Shown piece by piece: positions 27,374-38,070 of a DNA stretch of 64,000 nucleotides. The notes below the pieces were generated by a model. That model saw nothing but the letters and a program-made list of their open reading frames with translations, was not told the DNA's origin and did not search any database. The stretch comes from Corynebacterium caspium DSM 44850 (GTDB lineage: Bacteria > Actinomycetota > Actinomycetes > Mycobacteriales > Mycobacteriaceae): NCBI RefSeq assembly GCF_030440555.1, contig NZ_CP047118.1:1488001-1552000 (forward strand). The letters are read 5' to 3'. The position numbers and the translations under genes were made by a program. Every line of letters begins with the position of its first letter. Position 1 is the first letter of the stretch.

Positions 27374-27381
27374 TATTGCCT

Positions 27382-27397
27382 TCGAACAGGTGTTCGT
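27382..27397 (-). promoter_or_regulatory. LexA (SOS) box of imuA'-imuB
   Basis: TCGAACAGGTGTTCGT matches 14 of 16 positions of the expected SOS operator TCGAACATGTGTTCGA and lies 8 nt upstream of the chosen imuA' start. Confidence 0.85.
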
Positions 27398-27426
27398 CAA
27401 GTAAGGGCGTCATGCAGCCAAAAATA

Positions 27427-27660
27427 TTAGCGGCGTCGACGGCGAGGATCGTTTTTAGGATCGCTAACTTTGCTGGTCCAAGAGCTAATTTTGTTATTTA
27501 CCCGCACATAGATGAGATTAGCCAGCGTAAATATTGCCCAAATTCCAAAGGCAATAGGAAGCCAATACAGTGGGCCGAAATTTCCTTGCCAAATAACCAG
27601 AGCGGCAAATACTAAGGAAAGAAATAGCACCAGTTTTGGGTCGGTCTCATAACGTTTCAT
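27427..27660 (-). CDS. Small two-helix membrane protein in the esrSR operon
   Basis: 77-aa protein with two predicted transmembrane helices (about residues 10-24 and 31-50) and a strongly basic C-terminus ending in five arginines. I do not recognise the family. It begins 4 nt after the response-regulator stop, so it belongs to the same transcript. ATG 27660 is chosen because longer starts would overlap the regulator gene. Confidence 0.75.
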   Translation of the reverse strand: MKRYETDPKLVLFLSLVFAALVIWQGNFGPLYWLPIAFGIWAIFTLANLIYVRVNNKISSWTSKVSDPKNDPRRRRR

Positions 27661-27664
27661 AAAT

Positions 27665-28318
27665 TTAATCCAGTGACCTTTCCTGGGCCCAACGCGATAA
27701 AGCATAGCGGTTAGATTGTTGTGTTTTCCGCAAAATATTAGAAGCATGCGTCTCTACAGTTTTAATAGAGATAAATAGCTCCTTAGCAATTTCCTTATAA
27801 GTGTAGCCGCGCGCCAGCAATCGCAATACTTCCAGTTCACGACGGGTGAGCGCATCTACTAGGGGATCATGCTCGGTAGCTCGCTTCAGGTCATCTTCAT
27901 CCTTAGCAATTTCTCCACCAGCAAAAGCATCAAGCACAAATCCGGCCAGCCGTGGAGAAAAATAAGCATCCCCACTGTGCACCCGAGTAATTGCCTGCGC
28001 AAGCTCACTACCAGCAATATTCTTGGTCACATAACCACGTGCCCCCGCCCGGATAATCGCGATTACATCTTCGGCAGCATCAGACACACTCAAAGCCAAG
28101 AAAACCGTATCTACCTGGGTACCTTTGATTACTGCCAAGCCCCCACCATTAGGCATATGCACATCAAGGAGCACCACATCTGGATGCAAACGGTTAATGC
28201 CTTCTATAGCTTCTGCAACAGTGCCGGCATCGCCAATAATCTCGACATGCTCAGCTAATTCGGCCCGCACTCCCGAACGAAAAACCGAATGATCATCAAC
28301 TAAAAAGACAGTAACCAT
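27665..28318 (-). CDS. esrR: LuxR/NarL-family response regulator, EsrR-like
   Basis: 217-aa two-component regulator. The receiver domain has the DD pair in [14 protein letters not shown] and the phospho-acceptor Asp in [12 protein letters not shown]. The C-terminal LuxR helix-turn-helix is [38 protein letters not shown]. It follows the PspC-type sensor kinase by 4 nt. Arrangement and domain types match EsrSR of Corynebacterium glutamicum, which controls a cell-envelope stress response; orthology is inferred from context. Confidence 0.88.
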   Translation of the reverse strand: [217 protein letters not shown]

Positions 28319-28322
28319 GCCC

Positions 28323-29570
28323 TCAGGATACCCCCACCACAAAATGCACCTCTGTTCCTTCCCCAGGGGTAGAACGAATTTTTACCGTACCGCCCACCCG
28401 CTCTACGCGGGCATACATGGATTCTTTGATCCCGTGATGCCCCTCCTCCACCGCATTTAGATCAAAACCAAGGCCGCGATCTCGGATAAAAAGCTCAAAA
28501 GTAGTGGCCGATAATTCCGCATAAATATTTGCGCTACTTGCCCCCGAATGCTTAGCGACATTAACTAAAGCCTCCCTAGCTGCATCTACTACAGCTTGAG
28601 TATTGGCATTTAGCTGCTGGTCTGTGCCCACAGTAACCGGAGTAATATTTAGGCCATAGAGATCTTCTACTTCCCCGCACACTGCTAAGAGTGCTGCAAA
28701 TACGGTTTCCGTATAGGGCTTTTGGGAGTCAAAAAGCCACTGGCGCAGTTCCCGTTCTTGCCGTCTGGCCAGGCGTATCACGGTTTCGGAATCATCTGCT
28801 TGTTTTTGAATAAGCGCTAAAGTTTGCAGCACTGAATCATGCAAGTGAGCCGCAATCCGTGCACGCTCTGCAGCGGCCATGGCTTCGCCACGAGCTACGG
28901 TGAGATTATTCCATAAGCTAACTATTGCCGGGCCGAGCACAATTAATAAGCCCAAAAATCCTGTCAATAATGCAATAAATGCAGTGTTTAAAGAACGGGC
29001 ACTGTATCTATCTGAATAAGCGCCACTTATGAATATTAAACAACCAATTAATACCAGCAACGCGCCCACTATCCAGGCCGCAATCGCTTTGCGACTACGT
29101 AATCCTTGGTCATAGAAGCGCCACATCACCACCAAACCCAGCGCTAAGGCGGCAAAAGGTAAAAATAGTTTTAATGACCAAGAATTAAGGGTTAAAGTGC
29201 TGCCGCTAGCCAAAAGTACTAAGATCCACCCCACCAGGCGGCTTTCGCCACCGGCGCTCATCTGCTGTATAGGTTTTGGCAATTGCGCTATAAACTGGGG
29301 CGGCGGCGGAGGCGCGCTTATTAAACGTGCTTCTTTTTCGAGCTGAGATTCAGGCTTTAATAGCAACCAAGAAATCACATAAAGCACATAGACCGGCCCC
29401 AATAGCAGTCCGCTAAGTGCGAATCCCAAACGCACCCAAAACACCGGCAGCTTAAAATAGTGTGCCAACCCAGTGCACACTCCTCCGAGTACCCGGCCGT
29501 CGAGAATGCGACGACAGTATCTAAAGGTAGGTTCACGCAAAGACCCGAGTTCGTAGGCAGTGGTACTCAT
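28323..29570 (-). CDS. esrS: Sensor histidine kinase with N-terminal PspC domain, EsrS-like
   Basis: 415 aa. A PspC domain (residues ~17-72, RILDGRVLGGVCTGLAHYFKLP) precedes four to five further membrane helices to residue ~220. The HisKA_3 dimerisation box has the phospho-acceptor His in RIAAHLHDSVLQTLALIQ. The HATPase region has N in AREALVNVAKHSGAS and the G boxes DRGLGFDL and HHGIKESM. It forms a kinase-regulator pair with the next gene and is divergent from a second PspC-domain gene. In C. glutamicum a similar PspC-type protein (EsrI) inhibits the kinase. Confidence 0.9.
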   Translation of the reverse strand: MSTTAYELGSLREPTFRYCRRILDGRVLGGVCTGLAHYFKLPVFWVRLGFALSGLLLGPVYVLYVISWLLLKPESQLEKEARLISAPPPPPQFIAQLPKPIQQMSAGGESRLVGWILVLLASGSTLTLNSWSLKLFLPFAALALGLVVMWRFYDQGLRSRKAIAAWIVGALLVLIGCLIFISGAYSDRYSARSLNTAFIALLTGFLGLLIVLGPAIVSLWNNLTVARGEAMAAAERARIAAHLHDSVLQTLALIQKQADDSETVIRLARRQERELRQWLFDSQKPYTETVFAALLAVCGEVEDLYGLNITPVTVGTDQQLNANTQAVVDAAREALVNVAKHSGASSANIYAELSATTFELFIRDRGLGFDLNAVEEGHHGIKESMYARVERVGGTVKIRSTPGEGTEVHFVVGVS

Positions 29571-29656
29571 AATGTCTCCATTGTGGCACTAAGTCGAAAT
29601 GAAAACATCAGGGTTTCTTAGGTGAAAATCCCCTATCTTTTCTGCAAATAAAACCT

Positions 29657-29662
29657 CATAAT
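29657..29662 (+). promoter_or_regulatory. -10 hexamer CATAAT, probable leaderless promoter of the PspC gene
   Basis: CATAAT ends 7 nt before the ATG at 29670, with no ribosome-binding site between. Confidence 0.5.
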
Positions 29663-29669
29663 TTGAAAT

Positions 29670-30542
29670 ATGGATAACCAACCTTCTCTTGGCACTGCAG
29701 AGTTTTGGCAGAATATGTGGAAAACCCGCCCCTACAGACTTCCGCATAAACAAGGTTCTACCGGAGCCAAATTCTTGGGAGTATGTGAAGGTATTGGGGT
29801 GCGGTACCGCATAGATCCTACTTTGATCCGGATCTGTTTTATTTTCGCAGCTCTTAGCAGCATCGGAATATTAGCTTATATTTTAGCCTGGATAATTATG
29901 CCTGTTGCCGGCCAAGATAAAAAATGGATAGATATTGTCTTTAAATACCAGCCCGGCGAATTAAATGAAAATGAAAAAATAAAACGCTTTAATGGCTATA
30001 TCATTTTAAACTTAGTAGCATTAGCAATAATTACTAGAGGATTCTATTCATTATCATTATTTGGCGGACTGTTCCTATTTGGAATTCACGGTAATGGCCA
30101 TCTGGAAGTCCTAGTTCCGTTATTCATGTTCGCCGGCTTAGTCTTCCTGCACTATAAAGAACCTGTACCGCCCTATGACCAAATTGATATGAGCCCGTAT
30201 CTGCCCAAAGCAGATTTTCCGACGCCACCCATTTCCTCAGAAACCACAATCCCAAGTGGTACTGGCGGTGCCGATACTACCGGCGATGGGGTTGCGACGG
30301 CCGCACCTGCATCCGCACCTGCACCCGAGCTCAACTCTGAGCTCCCTCCTGTGCCCCCAGCACAAAATGACACCTTAGCTTGGGAAGTTTATGCACTAGA
30401 AACACCAGAAATACTAGATACGGACCAGACCAGCAGCTATCCGGTAGTGCCAGAAGAGCCTGCACCTAAAAAGAAACCGCTTAAACCCATATTTTTAACA
30501 ATTCTTATTTTGGCAGGACTCGGTTTAGTCTTGGCAATTTAA
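29670..30542 (+). CDS. esrI: PspC-domain membrane protein, EsrI-like
   Basis: 290 aa. An N-terminal PspC domain (residues ~20-75, GAKFLGVCEGIGVRYRIDPTLIRICF) is followed by several transmembrane helices to ~160, then a Pro/Ala/Thr-rich acidic cytoplasmic or extracellular linker and a final C-terminal transmembrane helix (about 272-289). It is divergent from the kinase gene, the same organisation as esrI-esrSR in C. glutamicum, where EsrI acts as the inhibitory third component. The linker and C-terminal anchor look variable. EsrI identity is inferred. Confidence 0.82.
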   Translation: MDNQPSLGTAEFWQNMWKTRPYRLPHKQGSTGAKFLGVCEGIGVRYRIDPTLIRICFIFAALSSIGILAYILAWIIMPVAGQDKKWIDIVFKYQPGELNENEKIKRFNGYIILNLVALAIITRGFYSLSLFGGLFLFGIHGNGHLEVLVPLFMFAGLVFLHYKEPVPPYDQIDMSPYLPKADFPTPPISSETTIPSGTGGADTTGDGVATAAPASAPAPELNSELPPVPPAQNDTLAWEVYALETPEILDTDQTSSYPVVPEEPAPKKKPLKPIFLTILILAGLGLVLAI

Positions 30543-30574
30543 AACACTTGGTACGGCTTTTGGGTGCTATCACA

Positions 30575-30622
30575 AAAGGGCCATCTCGACACTTTAGATA
30601 AGTATTGAGACGGCCCTTTATT
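30575..30622. terminator. Bidirectional terminator between PspC gene and guaA
   Basis: AAAGGGCC (30575-30582) pairs with GGCCCTTT (30612-30619). The stem continues past one A-C mismatch with TCTCGA/TTGAGA, and T runs flank both sides. It serves both convergent genes. Confidence 0.85.
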
Positions 30623-30646
30623 TTGGCTAATTGCCCTAAATTACAG

Positions 30647-32197
30647 TTATTCCCATTCGATAGTTGCTGGCGGCTTGGAGGTAATATCTAAGACCACGCG
30701 GTTTACCTCAGCAACTTCGTTAGTAATGCGGATAGAAATCTTTTCTAGCACCTCATAAGGCACCCGTACCCAATCAGCGGTCATGGCATCTTCTGAAGCT
30801 ACCGGGCGCAAAACAATCGGATGCCCATAGGTGCGGCCATCGCCTTGGACACCTACGGAGCGAACATCGGCAAGCAGCACTACGGGGCACTGCCAAATGC
30901 TGTTATCTAGGCCGGCGGCGGTGAGTTCTTCGCGGGCAATGGCATCAGCTTCTCGCAGGATAGCCAAGCGTTCCTCGGTGACTTCACCAATAATGCGAAT
31001 TCCAAGCCCAGGGCCAGGGAAGGGCTGTCGGTTCACGATTTCTTCAGGAAGCCCAAGTTCGCGACCCACGGCACGCACTTCATCTTTGAAGAGTAAGCGC
31101 AGTGGCTCTACCAGCTTAAATTCCACATCATCAGGCAGACCGCCCACATTATGGTGGCTCTTAATATTCGCGGTACCGGCACCGCCACCGGATTCCACGA
31201 CATCTGGATACAAGGTGCCTTGCACCAGGTAATCCACTTGGTGGCCTTCTAATACTGAAGCTACGGCGCGTTCAAAGGAGCGAATAAATTCTGCCCCAAT
31301 CGCTTTACGCTTAGCTTCTGGCTCACTGATTCCGGCAAGTTTATCCAAGAAAGCTTGGCGTTCATCGACAGTTACCAAAGTAGCGCCGGTGGCGGCCACA
31401 AAGTCATTTTCTACCTGTTCGCGTTCGCCTTTACGCAATAAGCCGTGATCCACAAATACACAGGTGAGACGATCTCCAATGGCGCGTTGCACTAAAGCTG
31501 CGGCTACTGCAGAATCCACACCGCCAGAAAGGCCACAGATAGCGTAGCCGTCCCCAACTTGTGCTTTTACATCAGCAATTAGCTGCTCAGCGATATTATC
31601 GGCGGTCCAGTTACGGTCCAGGCCAGCAATATCAGAGAGGAAGCGAGTAAGTACTTCCTGGCCGCGTGGGGAATGCAATACTTCAGGGTGATATTGCACC
31701 CCAGCCATTTTGGCAGCCACATTTTCAAAAGCAGCCACCGGGGCCGCTGCAGTAGAAGCTGTAACTGTGAATCCTTCTGGGGCTACAGAAACTGCATCTC
31801 CGTGGCTCATCCAAACTTCTTGGGCTACTGGCTCATGCAAAACTCCACCAGTTACGGTGAGGTCTGTGCGGCCATATTCGCGTTTACCGGTGGCTTCAAC
31901 AGTTCCGCCCAAGGATTGGGTCATAAGCTGGAAGCCATAACAAATCCCAAAAGTGGGAAGTCCAAGATCAAAGATCTCGGCATCCAAAGAAGGAGCATCT
32001 TTTGCATATACAGAGCTTGGGCCCCCTGAAAGCACTAAGGCTACGGGGTTTTTAGCACGCACCTCGGCGGCACTAATAGTATGCGGAACTACTTCCGAAT
32101 ACACATTAGCTTCGCGCACGCGGCGGGCTATGAGCTGGGCGTATTGCGCTCCGAAATCTACAACGAGAACTGGGCGGGGGTGGTTATGCTGCGTCAC
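30647..32197 (-). CDS. guaA: GMP synthase (glutamine-hydrolysing)
   Basis: Makes GMP from XMP, glutamine and ATP. 516 aa. The class I glutamine amidotransferase domain has nucleophile Cys in GICYGFQ and the His-Glu dyad in [12 protein letters not shown]. The ATP pyrophosphatase domain has the PP-loop [12 protein letters not shown], and the C-terminal dimerisation domain ends in [11 protein letters not shown]. It lies 5 nt after the PAS-domain gene, so that gene and guaA are probably co-transcribed, ending at the terminator beyond 30647. Confidence 0.98.
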   Translation of the reverse strand: MTQHNHPRPVLVVDFGAQYAQLIARRVREANVYSEVVPHTISAAEVRAKNPVALVLSGGPSSVYAKDAPSLDAEIFDLGLPTFGICYGFQLMTQSLGGTVEATGKREYGRTDLTVTGGVLHEPVAQEVWMSHGDAVSVAPEGFTVTASTAAAPVAAFENVAAKMAGVQYHPEVLHSPRGQEVLTRFLSDIAGLDRNWTADNIAEQLIADVKAQVGDGYAICGLSGGVDSAVAAALVQRAIGDRLTCVFVDHGLLRKGEREQVENDFVAATGATLVTVDERQAFLDKLAGISEPEAKRKAIGAEFIRSFERAVASVLEGHQVDYLVQGTLYPDVVESGGGAGTANIKSHHNVGGLPDDVEFKLVEPLRLLFKDEVRAVGRELGLPEEIVNRQPFPGPGLGIRIIGEVTEERLAILREADAIAREELTAAGLDNSIWQCPVVLLADVRSVGVQGDGRTYGHPIVLRPVASEDAMTADWVRVPYEVLEKISIRITNEVAEVNRVVLDITSKPPATIEWE

Positions 32198-32202
32198 GCG
32201 GT

Positions 32203-33477
32203 TTACCTTACCTCACGAACTAAGGCTGACATGTGATCGAGCTCTTCTGCATCATAGGCTGGCGCATCTAGCAATGTTTGGGAAAGCAAAGTCATATTCT
32301 GCATAGCTGTATCAGCAGACGAAATAGCCTCCGCAACTTCATCGATTAGCTCTTGAGTAACGATTGTGGCATCGGCATCTTTTGCCCACTCAGCTAGGAG
32401 CTCATGTACAGGTTCCATGATGCGCACTACAGAAGCACTGCGACTAGAAAGCCGTTTAGTGCACCGTTGGAAGAGATTGAGCTGATCTGACAGTGCATGG
32501 ATATCTGCTTGCAAGGCCGCTGCCAGCATAGCTAGCGCCTCTGTGGCTGAGCCTCCCGAAGAAGCTGGATTAGCATGGAAAGTCATAGCTTGCGCGGCAT
32601 GTAAGCGCGCCAGTGCCACTGTAAAACGGGTCTCGTGGCTAACTTCTACTAAGTCTGCACAGAGGGTTTGTAATTCTTGCAAATAACTATCGACGATGCC
32701 ATGCATATTCACCCAGGCCCGCAGCGGGGAAAATACCAGCATGCTAGTTACCTGATCTAGCCCCAAACCTTCCATCTTGGCAGCAATACTTTTGCTAACT
32801 CCGGACTCTTTAGCCAGTTCAGCTTGGGTTTCGCTGAGCTCTTCGATGATTTTGGAAACTTGTTCCTGCTTATTCATCAGCGAATCTAGCTGATAATAAA
32901 TTTCAGCCAAAGAGCCTTCATAGGTGGCTTCCTTGCCTGCAGCGCGCAGCATTTCTTCCCGGCGCGCTACCTCTATGGGCATTATTCGGTGCATAAATTG
33001 GGCATAAGAAGCTAAGCCCAAGGCTGCCGGAATGCGTTCCATAGAATCCGCAGCTACTTGAGCTTTAGCTCGCTTATCTGCGACTTCTTGTTCTTTTAGG
33101 GAATCGTAGAGACCGAAGGCTTTTTCTACGGTGTCTGTCACCGGGCGAATCCGCACGGAGAGGTATCCACCATTGGGCAGCGGGGTGACGGTAGCCAGCA
33201 CATCATAGGGGCTACCATCGGCGGCTTTATTGCGCACATAGCCGGCAAAGGGCCGGCCTTCTTTCAAGGTATGCCACATCAGTGCAAAAACGCCGGCGGG
33301 CATATCGGGGTGCCGAATTATATTATGCGGAGCACCGCGGAGTTTTTCGCCGGTATATTTCGATAATCTGATGAACACATCATTGGATAATTCAATACGG
33401 CCCTGGTCATCCGTGGTAGAAAAGAAAACATCTTCTATTTCCACGGGGTTATTGATATTTTCCAACACTTGAACCAT
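32203..33477 (-). CDS. Aer-like PAS-domain protein with helical C-terminus, no signalling output domain seen
   Basis: 424-aa soluble protein. Residues ~10-115 form a PAS domain of the Aer (aerotaxis receptor) type with the hallmark [17 protein letters not shown], which in Aer binds FAD. The rest is long alpha-helical or coiled-coil ([21 protein letters not shown] and onward), but the conserved methyl-accepting hairpin and HAMP are absent and there is no membrane segment. No chemotaxis genes are visible. It sits just upstream of guaA in the same direction. A redox-sensing role is inference from the PAS type. Confidence 0.85.
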   Translation of the reverse strand: MVQVLENINNPVEIEDVFFSTTDDQGRIELSNDVFIRLSKYTGEKLRGAPHNIIRHPDMPAGVFALMWHTLKEGRPFAGYVRNKAADGSPYDVLATVTPLPNGGYLSVRIRPVTDTVEKAFGLYDSLKEQEVADKRAKAQVAADSMERIPAALGLASYAQFMHRIMPIEVARREEMLRAAGKEATYEGSLAEIYYQLDSLMNKQEQVSKIIEELSETQAELAKESGVSKSIAAKMEGLGLDQVTSMLVFSPLRAWVNMHGIVDSYLQELQTLCADLVEVSHETRFTVALARLHAAQAMTFHANPASSGGSATEALAMLAAALQADIHALSDQLNLFQRCTKRLSSRSASVVRIMEPVHELLAEWAKDADATIVTQELIDEVAEAISSADTAMQNMTLLSQTLLDAPAYDAEELDHMSALVREVR

Positions 33478-33515
33478 TAGCTCCCCTGATAGAAATCCGT
33501 GCGGCTCATTCTAAA

Positions 33516-34616
33516 CTATGAAACAGTTAGCCCGACTTTTTGGAAGGACTTTAAGTCGGTATAACCACATTTCGCCATAGCTCGACGCAGTCCTCCTACC
33601 AGGTTATGATGCCCGGAAGCATCGGTGGAAGGGCCCTGGAGCAGCACTTCGAGTGGGAAAAATTCTTCTTTATGCGGAGCTGCTACTACGCCACGCGGGA
33701 ACCGTGGGTGGGCAGCAACTGCTGGCCAGTAGTACCCCTGCGCGGGGGCTTCTTGGGCACAAGCCAAAGGTTCACCTAACACGACTGCATCGGCACCACA
33801 GGCAATAGCTTTGGCTACCTCACCAGAGGTAGAAATCTCGCCATCGGCAATAATATGTACATAGCGGCCACCGGTTTCATCCAAATATTCCCGGCGCGCA
33901 GCTGCAACATCAGCAATTGCGGTAGCCATCGGGGTGGCAATACCGAGAGTGGTCTCATTGGTATTGGTGCCACCGCCTACGATTACTCCAACAGCACCCG
34001 CGCGCATGAGGTGCATAGCGGTGCTGTAATCACTGACACCACCAGCAATTACGGGCACCTCTAAGGTTCCGATGAATTCCTTAAGATTTAGGGATTCTTC
34101 TTCTTGGACGTGCTCTGCAGAAATCATGGTGCCCTGGATAATTAGCAGCTCTGCCCCAGCTTTGATTACCTGTGGGGCAAATTCGCGCGCATTTTGTGGA
34201 CTAACGCGTACTGCCACAGTGGCATCCGTGGTGCGGATATCTGCAATACGTTGCGCCAACAGCTCAAAATCAACTGGGACAGCATGTAATTCCTGCAATA
34301 CCTGGGTGGCGTGTGGGCCGGCATCGATAATGCGTGAAATAGCGCCATCTAGATCTACATGTCGCCCCCAGAGGCCTTCGGCATTAATGACAGCTAGGCC
34401 ACCCAGGCGATTCATTTCTTTGACGAATTCTGGCGCCGCCAAACTGTCTGTGGGGTGCGACATAACTGGAATCTGGAAACTATAAGCATCAATATTCCAG
34501 GTAGTATCCACGTCACGGGAAGAGCGGGTGCGCCGTGAAGCACTGATGGAAATATCGGCTAGTCGGTAGGTACGGCGGGCTTCCCGGCCGTGCCCAATTT
34601 CTACGTAATCACGCAT
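33516..34616 (-). CDS. guaB3: GuaB3-family IMP dehydrogenase-related protein
   Basis: 366-aa IMPDH/GMP-reductase barrel without CBS domains. The position of the catalytic loop, which in GuaB holds the active-site Cys, reads GVIVGGGTNTNETTLG (about 210-225), so that Cys is missing. The following blocks YLDETGGRYVHIIADG and ACGADAVVLGEPLA are typical of the actinobacterial GuaB3 group. It lies 20 bp downstream of guaB. The group's exact reaction is not settled to my knowledge. Confidence 0.9.
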   Translation of the reverse strand: MRDYVEIGHGREARRTYRLADISISASRRTRSSRDVDTTWNIDAYSFQIPVMSHPTDSLAAPEFVKEMNRLGGLAVINAEGLWGRHVDLDGAISRIIDAGPHATQVLQELHAVPVDFELLAQRIADIRTTDATVAVRVSPQNAREFAPQVIKAGAELLIIQGTMISAEHVQEEESLNLKEFIGTLEVPVIAGGVSDYSTAMHLMRAGAVGVIVGGGTNTNETTLGIATPMATAIADVAAARREYLDETGGRYVHIIADGEISTSGEVAKAIACGADAVVLGEPLACAQEAPAQGYYWPAVAAHPRFPRGVVAAPHKEEFFPLEVLLQGPSTDASGHHNLVGGLRRAMAKCGYTDLKSFQKVGLTVS

Positions 34617-34636
34617 GATAAGAGCCTTTGGAATCC

Positions 34637-36175
<1,539 letters not shown>

Positions 36176-36232
36176 CTAAGTGAAAATACCTGCTTTAATA
36201 AGTAGCACTACCTTAACCCTTTTTAATCCGGC

Positions 36233-36238
36233 TAGGAT
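36233..36238 (+). promoter_or_regulatory. -10 hexamer TAGGAT, probable leaderless promoter
   Basis: TAGGAT ends 7 nt before a GTG (36246) that begins the conserved part of the DUF5319 protein. Confidence 0.5.
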
Positions 36239-36245
36239 CACGAGC

Positions 36246-36614
36246 GTGTACTTCGACTCTCAGTTACCCCCAGACCCCTTTGCCAATGATCCTAATGACC
36301 CGGCTTCTTTCTTCGAAGAAGAAACGCCCCCGCCGCTTTCTCTAGAAGATATTGCCAACCTAAACCACGACCTAGAGTTGGTTCGTGAATTCAAAAAAGC
36401 GCTGCAACCGCGCGGCATAAATGGAGTGGTTTTCACCTGTGATGACTGCCAAGAATTCCATTATTTTGATTGGGACATAATTGCCGCAAATATTCGCGCC
36501 ACTTTGGCTGAGCAAGTCCCCCCTATCCATGAACCCAGTGCCCAGCCCAATATTGAGTCTTATGTGCCTTGGGATTACGCCATGGGCTATCTCGACGGGT
36601 TCCGGCAGCGCTAA
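36246..36614 (+). CDS. DUF5319 family protein
   Basis: 122-aa soluble acidic protein like mycobacterial Rv3412, which occupies the same position divergent from guaB. It has Pro/Asp-rich N-terminus (FANDPNDPASFFEEETPPP), then a CxxC-type block FTCDDCQEFHYFDWDI that might bind metal, and a conserved YVPWDYAMGYLDGF near the end. The frame is open from 36180, but the GTG at 36246 sits at leaderless distance from a -10. Function unknown. Confidence 0.82.
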   Translation: MYFDSQLPPDPFANDPNDPASFFEEETPPPLSLEDIANLNHDLELVREFKKALQPRGINGVVFTCDDCQEFHYFDWDIIAANIRATLAEQVPPIHEPSAQPNIESYVPWDYAMGYLDGFRQR

Positions 36615-36635
36615 ATTCTTAACCTGCCAAAGATA

Positions 36636-36676
36636 AAAACCCAGATCCGACGTTGGGGTAACGGGATCTGGGTTTT
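36636..36676. terminator. Bidirectional terminator between DUF5319 gene and rsdA
   Basis: Perfect 13-bp stem AAAACCCAGATCC (36636-36648) / GGATCTGGGTTTT (36664-36676) with a 15-nt loop; A and T runs at the base suit both strands. Confidence 0.9.
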
Positions 36677-36708
36677 ATCGCAGCTGCGCTAGCAGTTTAG
36701 TTTGCGGT

Positions 36709-37503
36709 TTAGTTTGCGGTGGGTGGTGCAGGTGTTGCAGCCGGAGTCGAGCCAGCCGGTTGCGAAGGCGGTTCCGGATTAGCTTTATCAGTATTTGATG
36801 CCGGGGTTGTAGTGGCAGTATTAGCCACCGTAGTGCTGCGAGTGCTAGTACTCGCAGGCTTAGTAACCGTTACCGTTTCTGTAACTACCTGCGTAGCTGG
36901 GACTTCTACGGTTACTGTAACTACTTCTGGGCCGGGTTTTTCAGTTTCAGAAGATTCAGTTGGGGTGGCTTGTACCGTAGTTTTTTGAACTACAGTCTTA
37001 TTTTGTAATTCATTAACAATTAATCGGGCTTGTTCTAAAAGTGGCAAGGTGCCATCTAAATCACCTTGGCTGGCTTTAGAATTCATCTGGTCTAAAGTGC
37101 TAGCCAATTCCACATAAGCAGACTGGCTGGCGCCTTGTCCTGGAATCCCAAAAACTAAGCCACTCCCCGCGATCACTAAAGTGGCGGCAGCAGCTCCGAG
37201 TAAACCAGCTACTGCAGGGCGCAATGGTTGACGCCTTAAGGGAATTACATTATTTGGAAATTCAGCACCGTTAGCATCGGTGGTAGCGCCGTCGGTGGCA
37301 GTGGTGGCGGCGGCATCTGGAAAGATTTGCGGCGCGGGAGGAATATCGGTGTTTATAGCGGCCCGAAGATCTAGAAAAAGTCCGGCGAGTTCATCCCTCC
37401 CGAAACTAGGATCTTGATCCTGAGATAACGCGGTGAGGAACTCGTCAGTTTCTTGCAGCGAGCGCACGTCATCGGGCTGCCGGCCTGAATACTGGCTATC
37501 CAT
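36709..37503 (-). CDS. rsdA: Anti-sigma-D factor RsdA-like
   Basis: 264 aa. The N-terminal ~50 residues (SLQETDEFLTALSQDQDP...DELAGLFLDLRAAI) resemble the sigma-binding region of RsdA (mycobacterial Rv3413c), encoded in the same place. One transmembrane helix (about 100-120) places the C-terminal half outside the membrane. That part is rich in Val/Thr/Pro/Ser. It starts 3 nt after the sigD stop. Release of SigD presumably requires degradation of this anchor; the signal is unknown. Confidence 0.86.
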   Translation of the reverse strand: MDSQYSGRQPDDVRSLQETDEFLTALSQDQDPSFGRDELAGLFLDLRAAINTDIPPAPQIFPDAAATTATDGATTDANGAEFPNNVIPLRRQPLRPAVAGLLGAAAATLVIAGSGLVFGIPGQGASQSAYVELASTLDQMNSKASQGDLDGTLPLLEQARLIVNELQNKTVVQKTTVQATPTESSETEKPGPEVVTVTVEVPATQVVTETVTVTKPASTSTRSTTVANTATTTPASNTDKANPEPPSQPAGSTPAATPAPPTAN

Positions 37504-37506
37504 GCG

Positions 37507-38070
37507 TCATTCTCCCTGTTCTACTTTCTTACGAAGGACGGCTAGCGCTCTATGCTGCGCTACCCGCACCGCACCGGGAGTGGATCCCACTATCGCTGCG
37601 GTTTCTTCCGCGCTCAATCCTTCGATTACTCGAAGAATTACAATATCGCGCGCCTTATCACTTAACCCATCGAGAAGTAGTTGCGTTCTGTTACGTCCAT
37701 CTATATTTAGCGCCACTTCTTCTGGATTTGCATCAGTAGATTCGCCTTCTGGCAATTCTTCAGTGGGAAAACTCTGATCACGAGACATCAACCGGTGGGC
37801 ATCAGCTACTTTATTAGAGGCAATGCCGTATACATAGGCCATAAAAGGGCGCCCGCGATCCACATAGCGGCCTATCGAATTGGCCACTGCCAGACATACT
37901 TCTTGGCTAACGTCTTCAGCAGTTGGAGTACGCCCGCCCCCGATACGTACTCTGGTATAGCGAATTACAGCCGGATAAATAAGCCTTATCAGCTCCTGGA
38001 TGGCCTTGCGGTCTCCCGCCATAGCATCAGGGAGCAGGACGCGCAGCTCCTCATCTATGGGCTGAGACAT
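37507..38070 (-). CDS. sigD: ECF RNA polymerase sigma factor SigD
   Basis: 187-aa extracytoplasmic-function sigma factor. Region 2 carries TRVRIGGGRTPTAEDVSQEVCLAVANSI and MAYVYGIASNKVADAHR; region 4 is LSDKARDIVILRVIEGLSAEETAAIVGSTPGAVRVAQHRAL with the helix-turn-helix. Followed by its anti-sigma gene with only 3 nt between. SigD in related species controls cell-envelope genes. Confidence 0.93.
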   Translation of the reverse strand: MSQPIDEELRVLLPDAMAGDRKAIQELIRLIYPAVIRYTRVRIGGGRTPTAEDVSQEVCLAVANSIGRYVDRGRPFMAYVYGIASNKVADAHRLMSRDQSFPTEELPEGESTDANPEEVALNIDGRNRTQLLLDGLSDKARDIVILRVIEGLSAEETAAIVGSTPGAVRVAQHRALAVLRKKVEQGE

